Assembly (NCBI RefSeq): GCF_964355755.1
Contig: NC_092671.1
Coordinates: forward strand, 33,065,304 to 33,129,303
From: Antedon mediterranea
Lineage: Eukaryota > Echinodermata > Crinoidea > Comatulida > Antedonidae
Direction: 5' to 3'
Length of the DNA: 64,000 nucleotides
The notes beneath the pieces were generated by a model. The model was not told the origin of the DNA and ran no database searches. It was given only the letters and a program-made list of their open reading frames with translations. A program made the translations under genes and the position numbers. Of this stretch, positions 40,021 to 54,000 are shown in pieces (position 1 is the first letter of the stretch; every line of letters starts with the position of its first letter).

Positions 40021-40301
40021 GTTAGCGAGTTTTTTTGTGGGCTGGTCCTGTGAATTCCTAATTAATTAATAAATAAAGGAAAGAGCTGGTACTGGTAGGG
40101 GTGGATTACACTTTAGGGCCAAATAATCAACCTAGAGTCTAGAGCCATGTTTGTTTGTTTGGTTCAGTTTGTTAGGCCCGATGAATTGAAAATGGTCTGA
40201 TTTCTGTACAATGTTGGTGCAAAACAAAAGTTTTATCTGTCTGTACTGTAGTTAATTTCATTCATTTTTCTTAGCAACCCCTTTGTTTTATTTTACAGCA
40301 A

Positions 40302-40336
40302 ATGAAAGGAAAAATGGAAAAGCTCCATAATATCTG
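40302..40336 (+). CDS. PIGA: PIGA coding exon 1 (start)
   Basis: An acceptor TTTTACAG ends at 40298, then CAA and ATG at 40302. The donor is GTAAGA at 40337, leaving TG of a Cys codon completed by C at 45965. It reads [12 protein letters not shown], and HNIC precedes MVSDFFYP in vertebrate PIGA too. A second ATG at 40314 is in frame. The acceptor implies an upstream noncoding exon, not located. Confidence 0.85.
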
Positions 40337-42025
40337 GTAAGAAAATCAGTGTTGAGAAAATCAGAAAGAATGGCTGATATTGATAAATAGCCACTAAATT
40401 CAAGTTAATTTGTTAATGTAAAAATCAACAGACTCTTATCTTTTTGTTAAAAAGGCCAGGTCTTACTTTATCAGGCCTCTCTTACATTAAATCCTAAAAT
40501 CTCGCACATTTGAGGCATGGCATCACAAAATCGGCATAGTGTCGGAAATAATATTTTTAAAGATTTTTATATATTTATAATCTATATTTAATAAGCTTTA
40601 AAATGAGGCGTTGTTTGTTAACATCGGTTTATTATAGGAAGAGTTATTAATGAAAACATATGATTCACTTTCTAGCTCTGGAAATCTTAATTTTGAGAAA
40701 ATCAATAAGTAGCGACGCCGATTAGCTTGGCCTGGCCTAGCCCGCCGATCAACGTGACAAGACTCTCTGTCAAAACTCGCTATTATCTCCTCAATAACGG
40801 CAAACTAGTCAAAGATATATCACTGTGTGGTACCCTACATAATATTATATTTTTTGTTATTTAAAAAAAATATATGGATAAAAATAACGATTAAATTCCT
40901 AAATATTCACAAAATGTTGAAAGATGATTCGAAAAACTACTGTGGAAACCATGCTGTTTAATCGTAAACAAAAGCGTCAGCCAATCAGAGAGTGTAATTT
41001 TTCTCTATAGCCAATCACAGTAAAGGATTCACACCTTAATAAGATTAGGTTGTTAGAAATTATGGTAGCTGATATATTTTCGAACAGATAGGTACCAAAC
41101 ATGACGTCATTCTAGTTAGCGGTTTGTTTACAAAAGCGCCGTAAAGAAAGTTGATTTTTTGTGAACAAAAGTACAATTTCAATAGATACAATAGATTTTC
41201 AATGGAAACAACTTTTAATTGCAAAATGCACATACTTATTTTTTCATGAACAAGAGTTTGATATGTTAAAGATACACTGTAAGTGTTTTTAGTATCGTTT
41301 TTTATTGAAATTTTAAAAATGGGTAGGTTAGGCCGTTTTTCACATTCTGAACTTCAAGGCTAAATATCTCAAAAGTTTGGGTTGCGACTCTGCCGCTTTT
41401 GTGATGCCAGGCCTCATTTCTTTAAAGATATATTTTCCCCCTGAAAAATGAATTGTCACCTTTTAATAATGTTTAATATACCATTGAAATGTGTTATAGT
41501 AATTATTCACTTTTTCAAAACATCAATAAATAATAATAAAAAAAATTGTACATTATATTTTTTGGCCCATATTTGGTACAATATTTCCAAAATAACATTA
41601 CATTTATACATTAAATTTATCAAATATGCTCCCATCAATATTCTCCATGTCTGAGTGGAATAAAAACCACATGAACATACCGAGTGGTTTAACTGTTAAC
41701 GATGTAAATAGGCGGCATCTGCTTTGATTGTGTGGAGTGACTTGTGTCTTGATTGTACATTGGCTTGGTTATGCCCTTGAATCCACGGCAGGTGGGGATG
41801 TGGTGCTTTTAAGAATAATTTATATTCCTTTTCCAACACCCATTTTTTGAATTTACATTAAAAGATCAATCACTTTTAAATAGGAAAATACAGTACTATT
41901 TTTATCACAAATATTATTTATTCTTTATACTGGGTAGCCTCTTCAGTCAAAGACTGTTCTCCCAGAGGCCAGTGTATAGTACTATAATGTGTTTGTGAAC
42001 TCCTCATAAAAAAGATATATACACT

Positions 42026-42059
<34 letters not shown>

Positions 42060-45000
42060 TCGTTCTACCACCAGAACCATGAAGTGAGTGAGCCTTGAAC
42101 CCTTGCCTATGTTATGGATACGTATTACGATTCCACTGTCTTAACTGCTTGACCACTTACCCGTTAAAGAAAATAGTTAACACGCTTATAAGTCATTAAA
42201 ATCAGCGAAATAATAGCATAACAAACAAGTTCAGGGTGCTGCTACACTTTCGCACCACTACTCTCAAACTCATCCACTTTAAAACCATTCACCTGCTGCG
42301 TGGCAGTAATGGTGAGGAACCGTGAAGTCTTACACCCAATTTTAGGTGCAAAAGTGCAGTAGCGCCAAAGTGCAGTAGCGCCAAAGTGCAGTAGCGCCAA
42401 AGTGCAGTAGCGCCAAAGTCCAGTAGCGCCAAAGTCCAGTAGCGCCAAAGTCCAGTAGCGCCTAAGTCCAGTAGCGCCAAAGTCCAGTAGCGCCAAAGTG
42501 CAGTAGCGCCAAAGTCCAGTAGCGCCAAAGTCCAGTAGCGCCAAAGTCCAGTAGCACCAAAGTCCAGTAACAACTTATTTCATGATGCTCGTTTTAGTTT
42601 CCGTTGTCAAAAAAAAAAGATATTTTTATTTTATAAAACATCTGATATGCAAGAGAGAATTTGATCGGTTGTAGGTCAAAATCGTTGATGCATGACTTAT
42701 CGTAATTGTCGTTCAATAATCTTATACCTTGAGCTGTAACGAACGAAAGATCAGTGTCGTAAGAGGTGGCTTCCACTAATCTTTTCCTGGTTAGACCTGA
42801 CCATGGAGTTGTAAGCCGTGTATGATATGAAAGCTTAACTCTGTAGGTCTGAACAGGCCCTTATTTGAGGTTTACTGTTGGGAGTGAAGTTGAAAGAAAC
42901 GTGAGTTATAACACAATACAAGGTCAGTATTGAACTGTTCCACTACAAATAAAATGCTAAGGTACAATGAAAATTTAAATTTCTAGACTACAACCCCCTT
43001 TTTAACAATGTGATTTATGAGTATTCAGGCAGGCCCAAACCCAGAAGTCCGTATTAAAAATGATCAAGTATTTTTCTGGTTTGTTTTGATTTACCTCACA
43101 GTAATAAAACATTGATATTTTAAGATGAAAATGACATCAATAATAGAAATAAATCAAGATATATTAAGTCACGATAAATTATACTTACTCGACATGTCAT
43201 TAGTTGTTAGTATTTAAAGTCATAAAAATAAAAACTGATTTTTATCCCCTTTACTGTATGGTTTTGAGCTAGCACTTAATAGAAGGGCTTACTTCAATCG
43301 CGTTGGACTTTACCATTGAAAAATAATAGGATCTATTATTACAAAGTAAAAGTCATAAAGAGAATAAATTTTACTTTTAAGAACAATTTGTTTCCATCAC
43401 TGTTAAAATTATTGAATAAGTTTTTAAGTTTGGAACATGTTGCAGATAGTCAACAAACTTTAAACAAAAATAAAGTCAAATGGACCTACAAACAATTAGA
43501 ATATTTTTATTATGTAATTATGCCCGTGTGGTGTAACATGGCCCACTGATGACTTTATATATATATATTTTTTTCGAAACATTGTTCGTGATCTTGTTTA
43601 ATACTGTAGTCAACAAAATCAAACGATTTGTATCCTATTTTAATTCGTTTTAATAAGAAACAGGTGTGATGCGGGAATCAAATTATCTGCGATAAAAGAA
43701 TACTTCTTTTTACTCACTAATCCTAGTATAAAAACTTTTTGCGAAATCATGCTCGCATTCGGAGATGATTTGACATCTTGTAAGACACGTTTTGTCTCAA
43801 ATCCGTTTTTTGCATATAAATTCCGATCTTGTGTTGTTGGTCCTTGTTTCCGACTTGATTCATTTCCACGTTAACTGTTGCATCATTGTTTCTTGTCGTT
43901 TGTCACCGTGCCAAAGTGTACTTTTCACCGTCGAGGCTTTTTCAATTTCTTGCTCATAAAGAACACATCAAGTTTCACTGATTAGCTGTTCGTCACAACT
44001 AATTTTCTGTTAAATTCCCATAAACAGGCTAGTTTCCTATCAATCATTTCAAAACTGAAGATCATATCATAAATGATAGGATATCTTTATGAGGGGTATT
44101 ACAAATTGTAACAGTAAGAATACAGAGGCACCAAAAAGTTAAGCAAGGTATGCCGGTAGGTGGCTTAGGAACTAGTCACTTCCCCCACCCCCTCCCAATT
44201 TTTTCAAAATTATAATGCAAATTAAGTTAATTACTTAATTTTTAGGCCCTGAGCCAGTCTATTTAAAAATCCTGGATTCCCAGAGGAAGAAAGCACACAA
44301 GAGTATACAATTTGTCAATTCTCAGTGACGTTCCATAAATAAATCTAACCATACATAACTCAAATTGTAAAACGATTTGTAAAAAGTTGTTTAACTTTAT
44401 TCAAATGCTTTAGTAAATATAGATAGATAGGTAGATAGATAGGTAGATATAGAGCAACCGCCTCACACAAACCCCATACCCTTATTGTATTTATTTCTTG
44501 GGATATTGAACCTTGACAAAGACAAGACATCCAAGAAGTTTTCATGGCCTTTTCAAAATGATTCATTTTGTTAACATTGATGAGTTTATTTATATCAGGA
44601 TGTTTTAATTAATTACTAACAACCTTTCCCTTTTACTTAATTGCAATTAATGCAAATCAAAATTTTGATCCAGACTAATTTTGAATTTATTTTACATTAC
44701 TGTATATATGAATAATTATATGAAAGTTATATAATCCCATGGTCTAGTATGTACCTACAGTAATATTTTGTACCCAGGGACTATATACGGTTACTTGTGG
44801 TTTATGAAGACTCTTTTCATTTCAATATCTTTTATTCCATTTAGGATATGATCCTGATATATAAGGCCCAGTTGCGTTCTGAATGGGTGACCGTCTGGGA
44901 ATAGCGGCGGGTGCTGTATATACACCAGAGAGTGATGTGGTGTAGTGATAATATTTTACTAGCATGTGATAGGCATGGTTCGAGCATATCGGTACCATAC

Positions 45001-48000
45001 TAAATGTATCCATAGGCAAGATGCTTTACTCTTATTGCCTCGTCCTTAAGATGAGATGTAAAGCTGTTGGTCCCATGTACATATAGTGCACGTTAAAGAA
45101 CTTGGTACATTATTTGAAAAGAGTAGGGGATTGTCTCCTGGTGTGCAGATCTGGTACACGCTGCACTGCTGGCTGCTGTTGGTCTGTGGAGGGCCTAATT
45201 CAAATTTCCTCAGTTTCTAATTAAGCTTAAAGACCAAGAATAATAGATTTAACATTTAACTTCTCTACGTTCAAAGAGTGAAATGTGAAATATGGCTCTA
45301 CAGATCAGATACGTCAATTTCCATAATATCTACACTGTATCAGTGGCGTAACACACAGGGCAAAGGTCCCTGGTTTAGCACTCCAAAGGGGCCCTCCAAC
45401 ACTAGGTAGTTGCATTTGACTTGCTCTGGGGCCCCTTGAGTCTGTGAGTGCTCATAGCCGTTAGGCCATTTCACTGCATCTGCATAGTCACTGATCAGGG
45501 TCCACGAAAAACGCTTCTAAATGTTCCTGTCACTGGTCCGCTAACTATTAATTAATGTACACAACGCATAGACCAATCATCATTTTACATTAAAGCCTAA
45601 TGGCTAGCAGTTACGGGCTGTCTCACACAAATGGCTAAAGTTGAATCTTATTCATCTTTCCCAATTCAATGTGCTTCTGTAATTCTAAACTACAGTAAAA
45701 GCATATTAATTGTTGATTGTAAAATGCATTGGTGTAACACAGGGTTTAGCACTCCTAAAGGGCCCTCCAACGCTGGGTGGTTACATTGGGGCTGCTCATG
45801 CTCTGGGGTCTCTTAAACTCTGGGGCCCTTGGGTTTAGCCAGTGAGCATGCTTAGCTGTTACCCCACTGATGGTAAGATGTTCAATGAATAAATATTTCA
45901 TTTTAGTTAAGCTTTATATAAAACATGATAAAAAATGAAAATTATTTGTTTTATTACTTTTTAGCATGGTGTCAGATTTCTTTTATCCCAATACTGGAGG
46001 AGTTGAGAGTCATATATACCAGCTTTCACAGTGCCTTATACAGCGAGGTCATAAAGTAAGTTATATCTCTTAAGCTAGCCAATCAAATAAAATATTTTAC
46101 TGCCATTTGCACAGAATTGTTTTAATTTCTTTATAGACTATTAGTAGGATTGATAGACTTTCGTTTAGTTCTTGTTTCTACCAAAAATTTCAAAAGAAGT
46201 ATTTTCTGCGAAATCGATTTTTGTAAAAATGGTTGTGTTGTATATAAAATTGCTCTATAGAAAATGTTTTTAAAACTGGTGACGATCGAGAGCCGAAACA
46301 ATTAGGTTTTGCAAAACCATATTTAAAAATTGGTTCTTTTTATGTGGAACCATTTCTGCTGGCTAGAAAATACCATATGAAATTTATATCCGTATTACCT
46401 TGTTTAGGCCTTTAAATACTATTTTGAGTTCCTGAACCAAAGATCTTGAGCTTGGAGTCCGAGCATTTTGCACCATGCCAAACTACCATTAATTTCAGTA
46501 GATCAATACCATGAATTATTTTGATTTATTTTCTTGTCCATTTTTCAACAGTTGTAATAAACATAATTTAATGTTTTTGTGAATTTGAGTTAAAGTATGC
46601 CTATTAATAGCCTGGTGTTTTCGTGGATAAAGTTGTCTATTTCACTAATAGAAATCGGAACCAGAAAATGGCTGGTCAAGTTCTTTAAACGTAGTTGGCA
46701 TTCATTAATGTACATAACAATATTCTCGCGCATTAATTTTCCCCCTTAAATTTATAAGTTTGTATTTCAAGGACCATCCTAATTCAATTAGGATACAAGT
46801 ACAAATGTCATTGCTTGAATATTGTTATTGGAACTGACCATCAAATAATGGAAGTTCATAATCAGATAATTAATTTTTCCTTTTTTACAGGTCATAGTGT
46901 TAACGCATGCTTACAGTCAGCGCAATGGCATTCGACATCTTACAAATGGTCTCAAGGTATTCACCTCTTTCCCAATACAAACCAGATGATTATAGCAAAC
47001 AAACATATTTATTATATTACTAACATGTTTTTGATTAATTGTATTGATTTGCATTGCTGTGTTGTCATGTCATGAGCATAACATGTATTATTACAGGGAT
47101 ATTTACAGGGATTTTAAAAAAATCACTTAACATTAGACAACGGAAATTGAAATGCACTAATATTACTACAGTGCACATACTGTATATTGCATTTTATTAT
47201 TTTTTGAAATTGTGCATACAAGAATTTTTGTTTTAAATCAAATATGGCCTATTCAAATATGCTAAATTTTCTAAATGTACACAGAATTATTGCAAAATAT
47301 AATGAATAATGGTGTAGAAAAAGTTTACAATGCTACAGTAATGTCTTCTTTATCATATCAGTGAAATAGATATTTAGAAATTGAGATATACATCTCATAT
47401 AGTGCAAAGTATGTTTATCATTTTTTTCTAAGATAAATAACATACTGTATTTCATCACTTTCCACTTAAATTCGAATAAAATATAAAGCTTATGCAAATG
47501 TAATTCCATATGATTTTAGGGTCATGGACAAGTGAGTGTCAACATCAAGATTGTTCCATTCAACACAGTCTTAAAGAATAAATAATACAGTACATCACTC
47601 ATTAGGTTTGGACATATACTGTATAACAAACTAGCAATGATAGCTTTTCCGGGATAGGCCGCCCACAACATGTTCCTATACCACCAATCAACTACCCTCC
47701 CAATCCCTACAACCTTCCCACCCTACAAGCTATCTTGACGATTATGAATTTTAGATGACACTACATTTCTAGAATGTTCTGCGGTATTTCATTATTTAAA
47801 TTTATAATATTTATCTTATTAACATATTTTAACTCTTTACTAATATCTAAAATTGTTTACAATTAAATTTATTTTATTTACGATTTCTTTATGGACTCAA
47901 GGAACTTCCGTTTCCATAAATAATATGAATATTAATCATATTTGCCCTAATTTTCTGAATATTCTTTTACAAATTCAAGGTTTTATTTAAATTAGATTAA

Positions 48001-51000
48001 TTGTAATTATCATTGTATTTAGTTGTGCCATTTTTCATTTTTCCTTGATAAAATACAGAATAATATTATTATATAATATATATTATTGTGTCTAAATAAT
48101 TACTGATATAATCAACTTGCTTTTTTTAGGTATACTATCTTCCTATTGGTCCATTCTACAACCAGTGCGTTCTGCCAACGCTCTTCACCAGTCTTCCGAT
48201 TGTCCGCAACATACTGATAAGAGAGCAGATCAGCATTGTACACGGACACTCTGTAAGAAACATAAGTATTTTTGTCAACTCTCCTAAAACCAAACACTTT
48301 TGGGCTGGCCCAAAATATATGAGTTTTCCCAAAATTCTGGTAGAGTCTGGTATTGGGAACGTACTGTTTAATAAAACCATTAATACAAAATCACAGAAAA
48401 TGTCACTATCTAATAATTGTACACAGAAAGCATGTTCAAAACAATTTACCCTATAGATTTAAAAGCTATAGCTTATACCTTTACCATTGTGACCAATAAG
48501 ATTGTAGTAATGTCATTCTCTGTCATTTAACAATAAACGCATCATCAGTAGTACAATTTATTATCAAACTTTTTAATGATGTGGTGGATGTCTGTTTATA
48601 GGAACAAAATGCGTAAAAATAATGGAAATGGAATAAAAACAGCGTGGTACCTATTTCTCAGAACATTATTTTTTTTTTTTTTTTTTTTTTTTCAGTTATT
48701 TTTAATTAGTAGTACAGTAGTAATCATTTTGACCCAAAGACCTTGATCTTAGCAATAGTGGATAATATATGTAATATTATAATACCCTGATACTTAATTT
48801 AATTGTATTTGCTGTTTTTAGATTTAGATTTATTTATCTAATAGATAATAACAGACATCAGTAAATAGCACATGACTAAAGTTTAGCAAACATCATAGAT
48901 CAATAGATTACATCCTAAACAGAGCGTGTATGTCTCATAAGATGAATGTGATTATTATAACATATTCCTGATCTAGCCTACCACTTCTGGCTGTCATATC
49001 GTTTCTTATCACTGCCTGCCACCCATCTAGCCACAGTCCTTCACTTCCTTTCCTGGCCTAGCTCTGCGGGTTTTCAACTTCCCAGGTCATGAGAAAAAGA
49101 TGTTTTGATACGAATGCTACATTTAAGCTCTTTATCACGGGACAAAAACTATGCAAACTCAATTTTGTTTGCATTTGATTGTACAGTTAAAATGATTGGA
49201 TTTGACAATTAGTATTAAAATGGCATGCTTTTGAAGGACCTGATAGATAAGATGTACTTTATCGTGACATTTACTTTAACTTTTAAGGAGTTTCTTTTTA
49301 TTAAATTAATAAATGTATGTTTACTGTTAATGGTTAAAAGCAATAAGAAACGGGGCCCCCTGAATATTATTGTATAAATATTGAATGTTTATGATTGGAA
49401 TGGATAGAGTAAGTTGATGGACTGGTATATTTAACGAACTGGAGCTGAATTAAAAGTAAATATACTAGTACATCACCAAGAACAATCAATTACTTAAAAA
49501 CAAAACATTCATATAGTCCCCAACATTTTCAGAATGATGTACAATGTACCACCAATTGTGAGTGCATGGCACATAATATATAATCAGCCAATCAGATGGC
49601 AAGGCATATACTATAGTATATAATTTCTAAGATATAATTTCAGGGAGTCAAATGGTTAAGGCAGGGGCGCAGTTTACTGTACCTAAAGAGCCAACAATAC
49701 AACAATATCGACAAGGGTTCGAAGCCAACGCGCTCCTAGTTCTGGTGGTGGAATAAGTCTTCTCGGATAAGGACTATAAACCATAGGTCCAATGTACAGA
49801 GTTATAACCTGTCTGCACTTTAAAGAACCCAGTTGATCATTCCAGGCGATTAGAAGGTTACTCCAGTAAAGTAGTTCACAAAATATCCCCTGTATTACTG
49901 ATTAATTTACTATTGGTAATCCTTGGCCACATTGCCTAAAGACATAATATAAAAAAATAAAAAATAAAATGGTTATACATTACCAGGAACGATCGTTATT
50001 ATATATTATATATTGTTTTTATTCAATATTTTTTTTTAATGGTGTATTCATCATATTATCTTTTCATCTCATATCATCTTTACATGTAATTTTAGAACAT
50101 TGTGAACATTGTAAAAATAACCCATTGCTAGTTTGATTACGATTTGAGTTAATTAATTTCAATGATGACCTTTACTTTGTGATTTCTAAAATCTGTGTAA
50201 GATCATTATGAAAATAATAATAATCTGTGTGTAACCTTCAGTGTCCTAAATTTTCTTATTACTTCAACATGCATACAGAAACCTCAGGTCCTGTTTCTGC
50301 TTAGAAAAAATAACTCGTTATTAAATGAAATAAGCCCAATTAGTCTAGGACAAAAATCTGAAAAGATGCTTAGAAATCAAGTTAGGGGGAGCGGAATGTT
50401 AGAGGCTGTCAACATAGCCAGATATCCTAATTAAACCCTTCTGATCACTCTAATCCCTGTTGACACTTAATTTTTTGCCTCGTATTGAAATGGCGGCCAT
50501 TTTTCTATAAAATGTGGATATAATCAGATCTAAATAAGGTAGATACACAATCTTGGTGTCTAAACACATGTACTTCAGACACGGAATCCATTAGGCCTTG
50601 TTGACACTTCAGTTTTTGCCTTCTATTAAAATGGCAGCCATTTTTCAAAATGGCCGCCATTTTTATATAAAATGTGGATAAAATCAGATCTAAATAAGGT
50701 AGATACACAATCTTGGTGTCTAAACATATGTACTTAAGACACGGAATCCATTAGGCCTTGTTGACACTTCAGTTTTTGCCTTCTATTAAAATGGCAGCCA
50801 TTTTTCAAAATGGCCACCATTTTTATATAAAATATGGATAAAATCAGATCTAAATAAGGTAGATACACAATCTTGGTGTCTAAACACATGTACTTCAGAC
50901 ACGGAATTCATTAGGCCTTGTTGACACTTCAGATTTTGCCTCGTATTTTTCAAAATGGCCGCTAATTTTATAGAAATTTGCATAAAATCGGATCTAAATA

Positions 51001-54000
51001 AGGTATATGCACGATCTTGGTGTCTAAACACATGTTTTTTTCAGGCATTTTGAAAAATGGCTGCCATTTTAATACGAGGCAAAAACTGAAGTGTCAACAA
51101 GGCCTAATGGATTCCGTGTCTGAAGTACATGTGTTTAGACACCAAGATTGTGTATCTACCTTATTTAGATCTGATTTTATCCACATTTTATATAAAAATG
51201 GCGGCCATTTTGAAAAATGGCTGCCATTTTAATACAAGGCAAAAACTGAAGTGTCAACAAGGCCTAATGGATTCCGTGTCTGAAGTACATGTGTTTAGAC
51301 ACCAAGATTGTGTATCTACCTTATTTAGATCTGATTTTATCCACATTTTTTACAAAAATGGCAGCCATTTTTCAAAATGGCCGCCATTTCAAGACGAGGC
51401 AAAAAATTAAGTGTCAACAGGGCTTAGAGTGATCAGAAGGCTTTAATTAGGATATCTGGCTATGTTGACAGCCTCTAACATTCCACTCCCCCTAACTCAT
51501 TTTTTTCACATTTTTTGCCTAGACTAAATTTCTTGGCAGCAGAAACAGGACAAATTTTCAGTAACCAATGGCAACCTTAAAATAATGGTTAAATTGATTG
51601 CCATTAAACGGTTTGTGGTGAATATAGCTGCAACATAAAATAACGGTTATTTGATTTACTGCCGTTGACCTTCAGTTAACTAAACTGCATTGACGTTTGA
51701 ATTTACTGCCAGAGCCCATTGCATTTTGGGTAATGCTGACGATTTCTATCCGAACCCCCACTGACTAAAACAGTTATTAAGAGCACAATTTAGCAGAAAT
51801 CTATTTTGCATTGCTGTGATAGCTTCTGAAAATGCCCTAAATATTTTGAATAGCTGTTTGAAGAACATTTATTATTTGGATTAAAAGTGATAATTTTCTC
51901 GTTCACCTGAATGTTGTTGCTTGTTTCTGTTTGAAGGCATTTTCAGCTCTAGCGCATGAGGCAATGATACACGCAAAAACGATGGGCCTGAAGACAATGT
52001 TCACAGATCATTCTTTATTTGGATTTGCTGATCTAAGTTCCATCATCACTAATCATATTCTTCAAATCTCATTGGCTGATGCACATCATGTGATTTGTGT
52101 TTCTCATACCAGGTACAGTAAAACCCTACCATAGGACATGCCTGATCAGGGGACACCCCTCTTAAAGGGGAACATTTTTTAGACAAGGGTCAATGTATTT
52201 TTTCAAACTATAGTCAACTGTTATTGAACATTTAAAAAGAATTATGTGTGACATTATATGCGAGTTACAAAATGCTGAGGGTGTTATTGTTATCTTTGAC
52301 TGCTTAACTCTCCTAAAAATTGCAGTAATCTCCACCCACCCATGAAAGAAGGATAAAGCTGGCTATAGGTAACTTTATATCCAGTCTTATTAAACTTATA
52401 ACCACAGCAATGACCATATTATGCCAAACTTATTTGACATAGATATGTATTAATTTAACATATTGTTTTGTTTTATTTTCAGTCGTGAAAATACAGTATT
52501 ACGTGCGTCTTTAAATCCAAGTGGTGTTTCTGTGATTCCAAACGCAGTGGACTCGTCAATGTTTACACCAGATCCATCAAAGAGAAATCCAAGAAGAAGT
52601 AATACCTCTTGTTATACATTATATTACATCTTTTTGTAATCCATGCCCTAACAACATCGAATATCTTTGCCCCTTCATTTTGACACGGACAGACCATCAA
52701 TGTTTTCTTTTCTAAATTTAAATATAAATGCTTATTTGTCCCCCAAAACATGGAAAATAAAGATGAATAGATTTTGAATAGGCCATTTTGTAGTTTTAAT
52801 TAAGTTCACTATTGCAACAACAACAAAAAATATTTAAAAAAATGATTTCCACAAAATAAAAAATTACAGTAATCATTAATAATCAATTCATTTTCAGGTA
52901 CGGTAATATTTTTTTTTAAATATTTTTTTGTCTAAGTGAATAACTATTAGAAATGTTAACTGTGTTCCAACACCTATGTCTATGACCCTACAATCTGTCT
53001 TTAAGTAATGTTGAATTTAAATTAAAGGGGCACTGTGATTGGTCCATAGGGTGTCTTTTTATTATTAACAGAGGTTCTTTTGATGCGTTTCAACTTCCAA
53101 TTATACAAGTTTGTGTTGGATTTTCACTTTATTAGTAACAGTTTTATTTTGATGTTTCTACACTTTTTACAATTTTCCCATGTGTGGATTTTGATGGATT
53201 TGCAGTGTTTGTATCATCCCCCTTAATTTAAGTCTGTATAATTTGATTATCATAACACTTCAAAATTGTTTGGATTGTATTCCTTCTGGAATTTAATTGC
53301 GTGATAAAGTGGTTTTTTTTTTCAAATATATAATGGAAAGTAAGTTGGCTAAGTTATTTTAATAATATTGGTTAATCTAATCCAGATTTTCAATGAGTAT
53401 ATATGAACAGAAATGTTCTAACCAACATGAAATGTTTGCACATTTACTGCATTAAAAAATATAGTAGTTTTTACTAAAGAAACTAAAAGTAATAACGCTA
53501 TCTATGATTGAGGTAGTTTATCTTTTACAAAGAGGTAAACTAATTATCTAGAGTCTGAACTCCAATGTAATTATAGCTAAAAAAAAGTATTCCTCACCAC
53601 CGCAAAGGGACCGTAGAATATGACCGGAAGAACTCCCTGATATGATTGCAATTATCAGCCAATCATATACATAGTTTAAAGGCAAGGACTCTCCACAGTT
53701 GTGCAACACTACACCTACATTACGCATGTTGAACGTTTTAAGCACAAAATATGTATTCTTATGTGATCTATGTTTATGAAAATTTAAACCATTTACCAAG
53801 AAATTATTTTATTGGGAGAATTTTTCAATTCATGTTATTTTATTTTCATAATATTTTAGGTAATTATTTCATATATAATTTATGGATACAGGCCATTTTA
53901 GAAATCCCTGTCCTATTGCCATTGCTTCGCTGTTGCCTAGTTTAGCCTCTAGTTAATTATTTAACCTTAGTGATCTTTTATTTACACATTTTATTAGACG

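Larger units (their letters stand above)
40337..45964 (+). other. PIGA intron 1 (5.6 kb)
   Basis: Holds the 904-bp inverted-repeat element, two SINEs, a 16-bp tandem repeat, a GATA microsatellite and two hAT-like elements. The stretch 42.6-44.4 kb is AT-rich with nothing named. Confidence 0.8.

Noticed and set aside
42242-42573. Minus-strand open frames of 94 and 100 aa (GATGLWRY repeats)
   Set aside because: Produced by the 16-bp tandem repeat; similar peptides in different frames.
50505-51410. Repeated 65-93-aa open frames containing [19 protein letters not shown]
   Set aside because: They recur on both strands within the foldback element units and have no start, domain or neighbouring coding sequence to support a gene.
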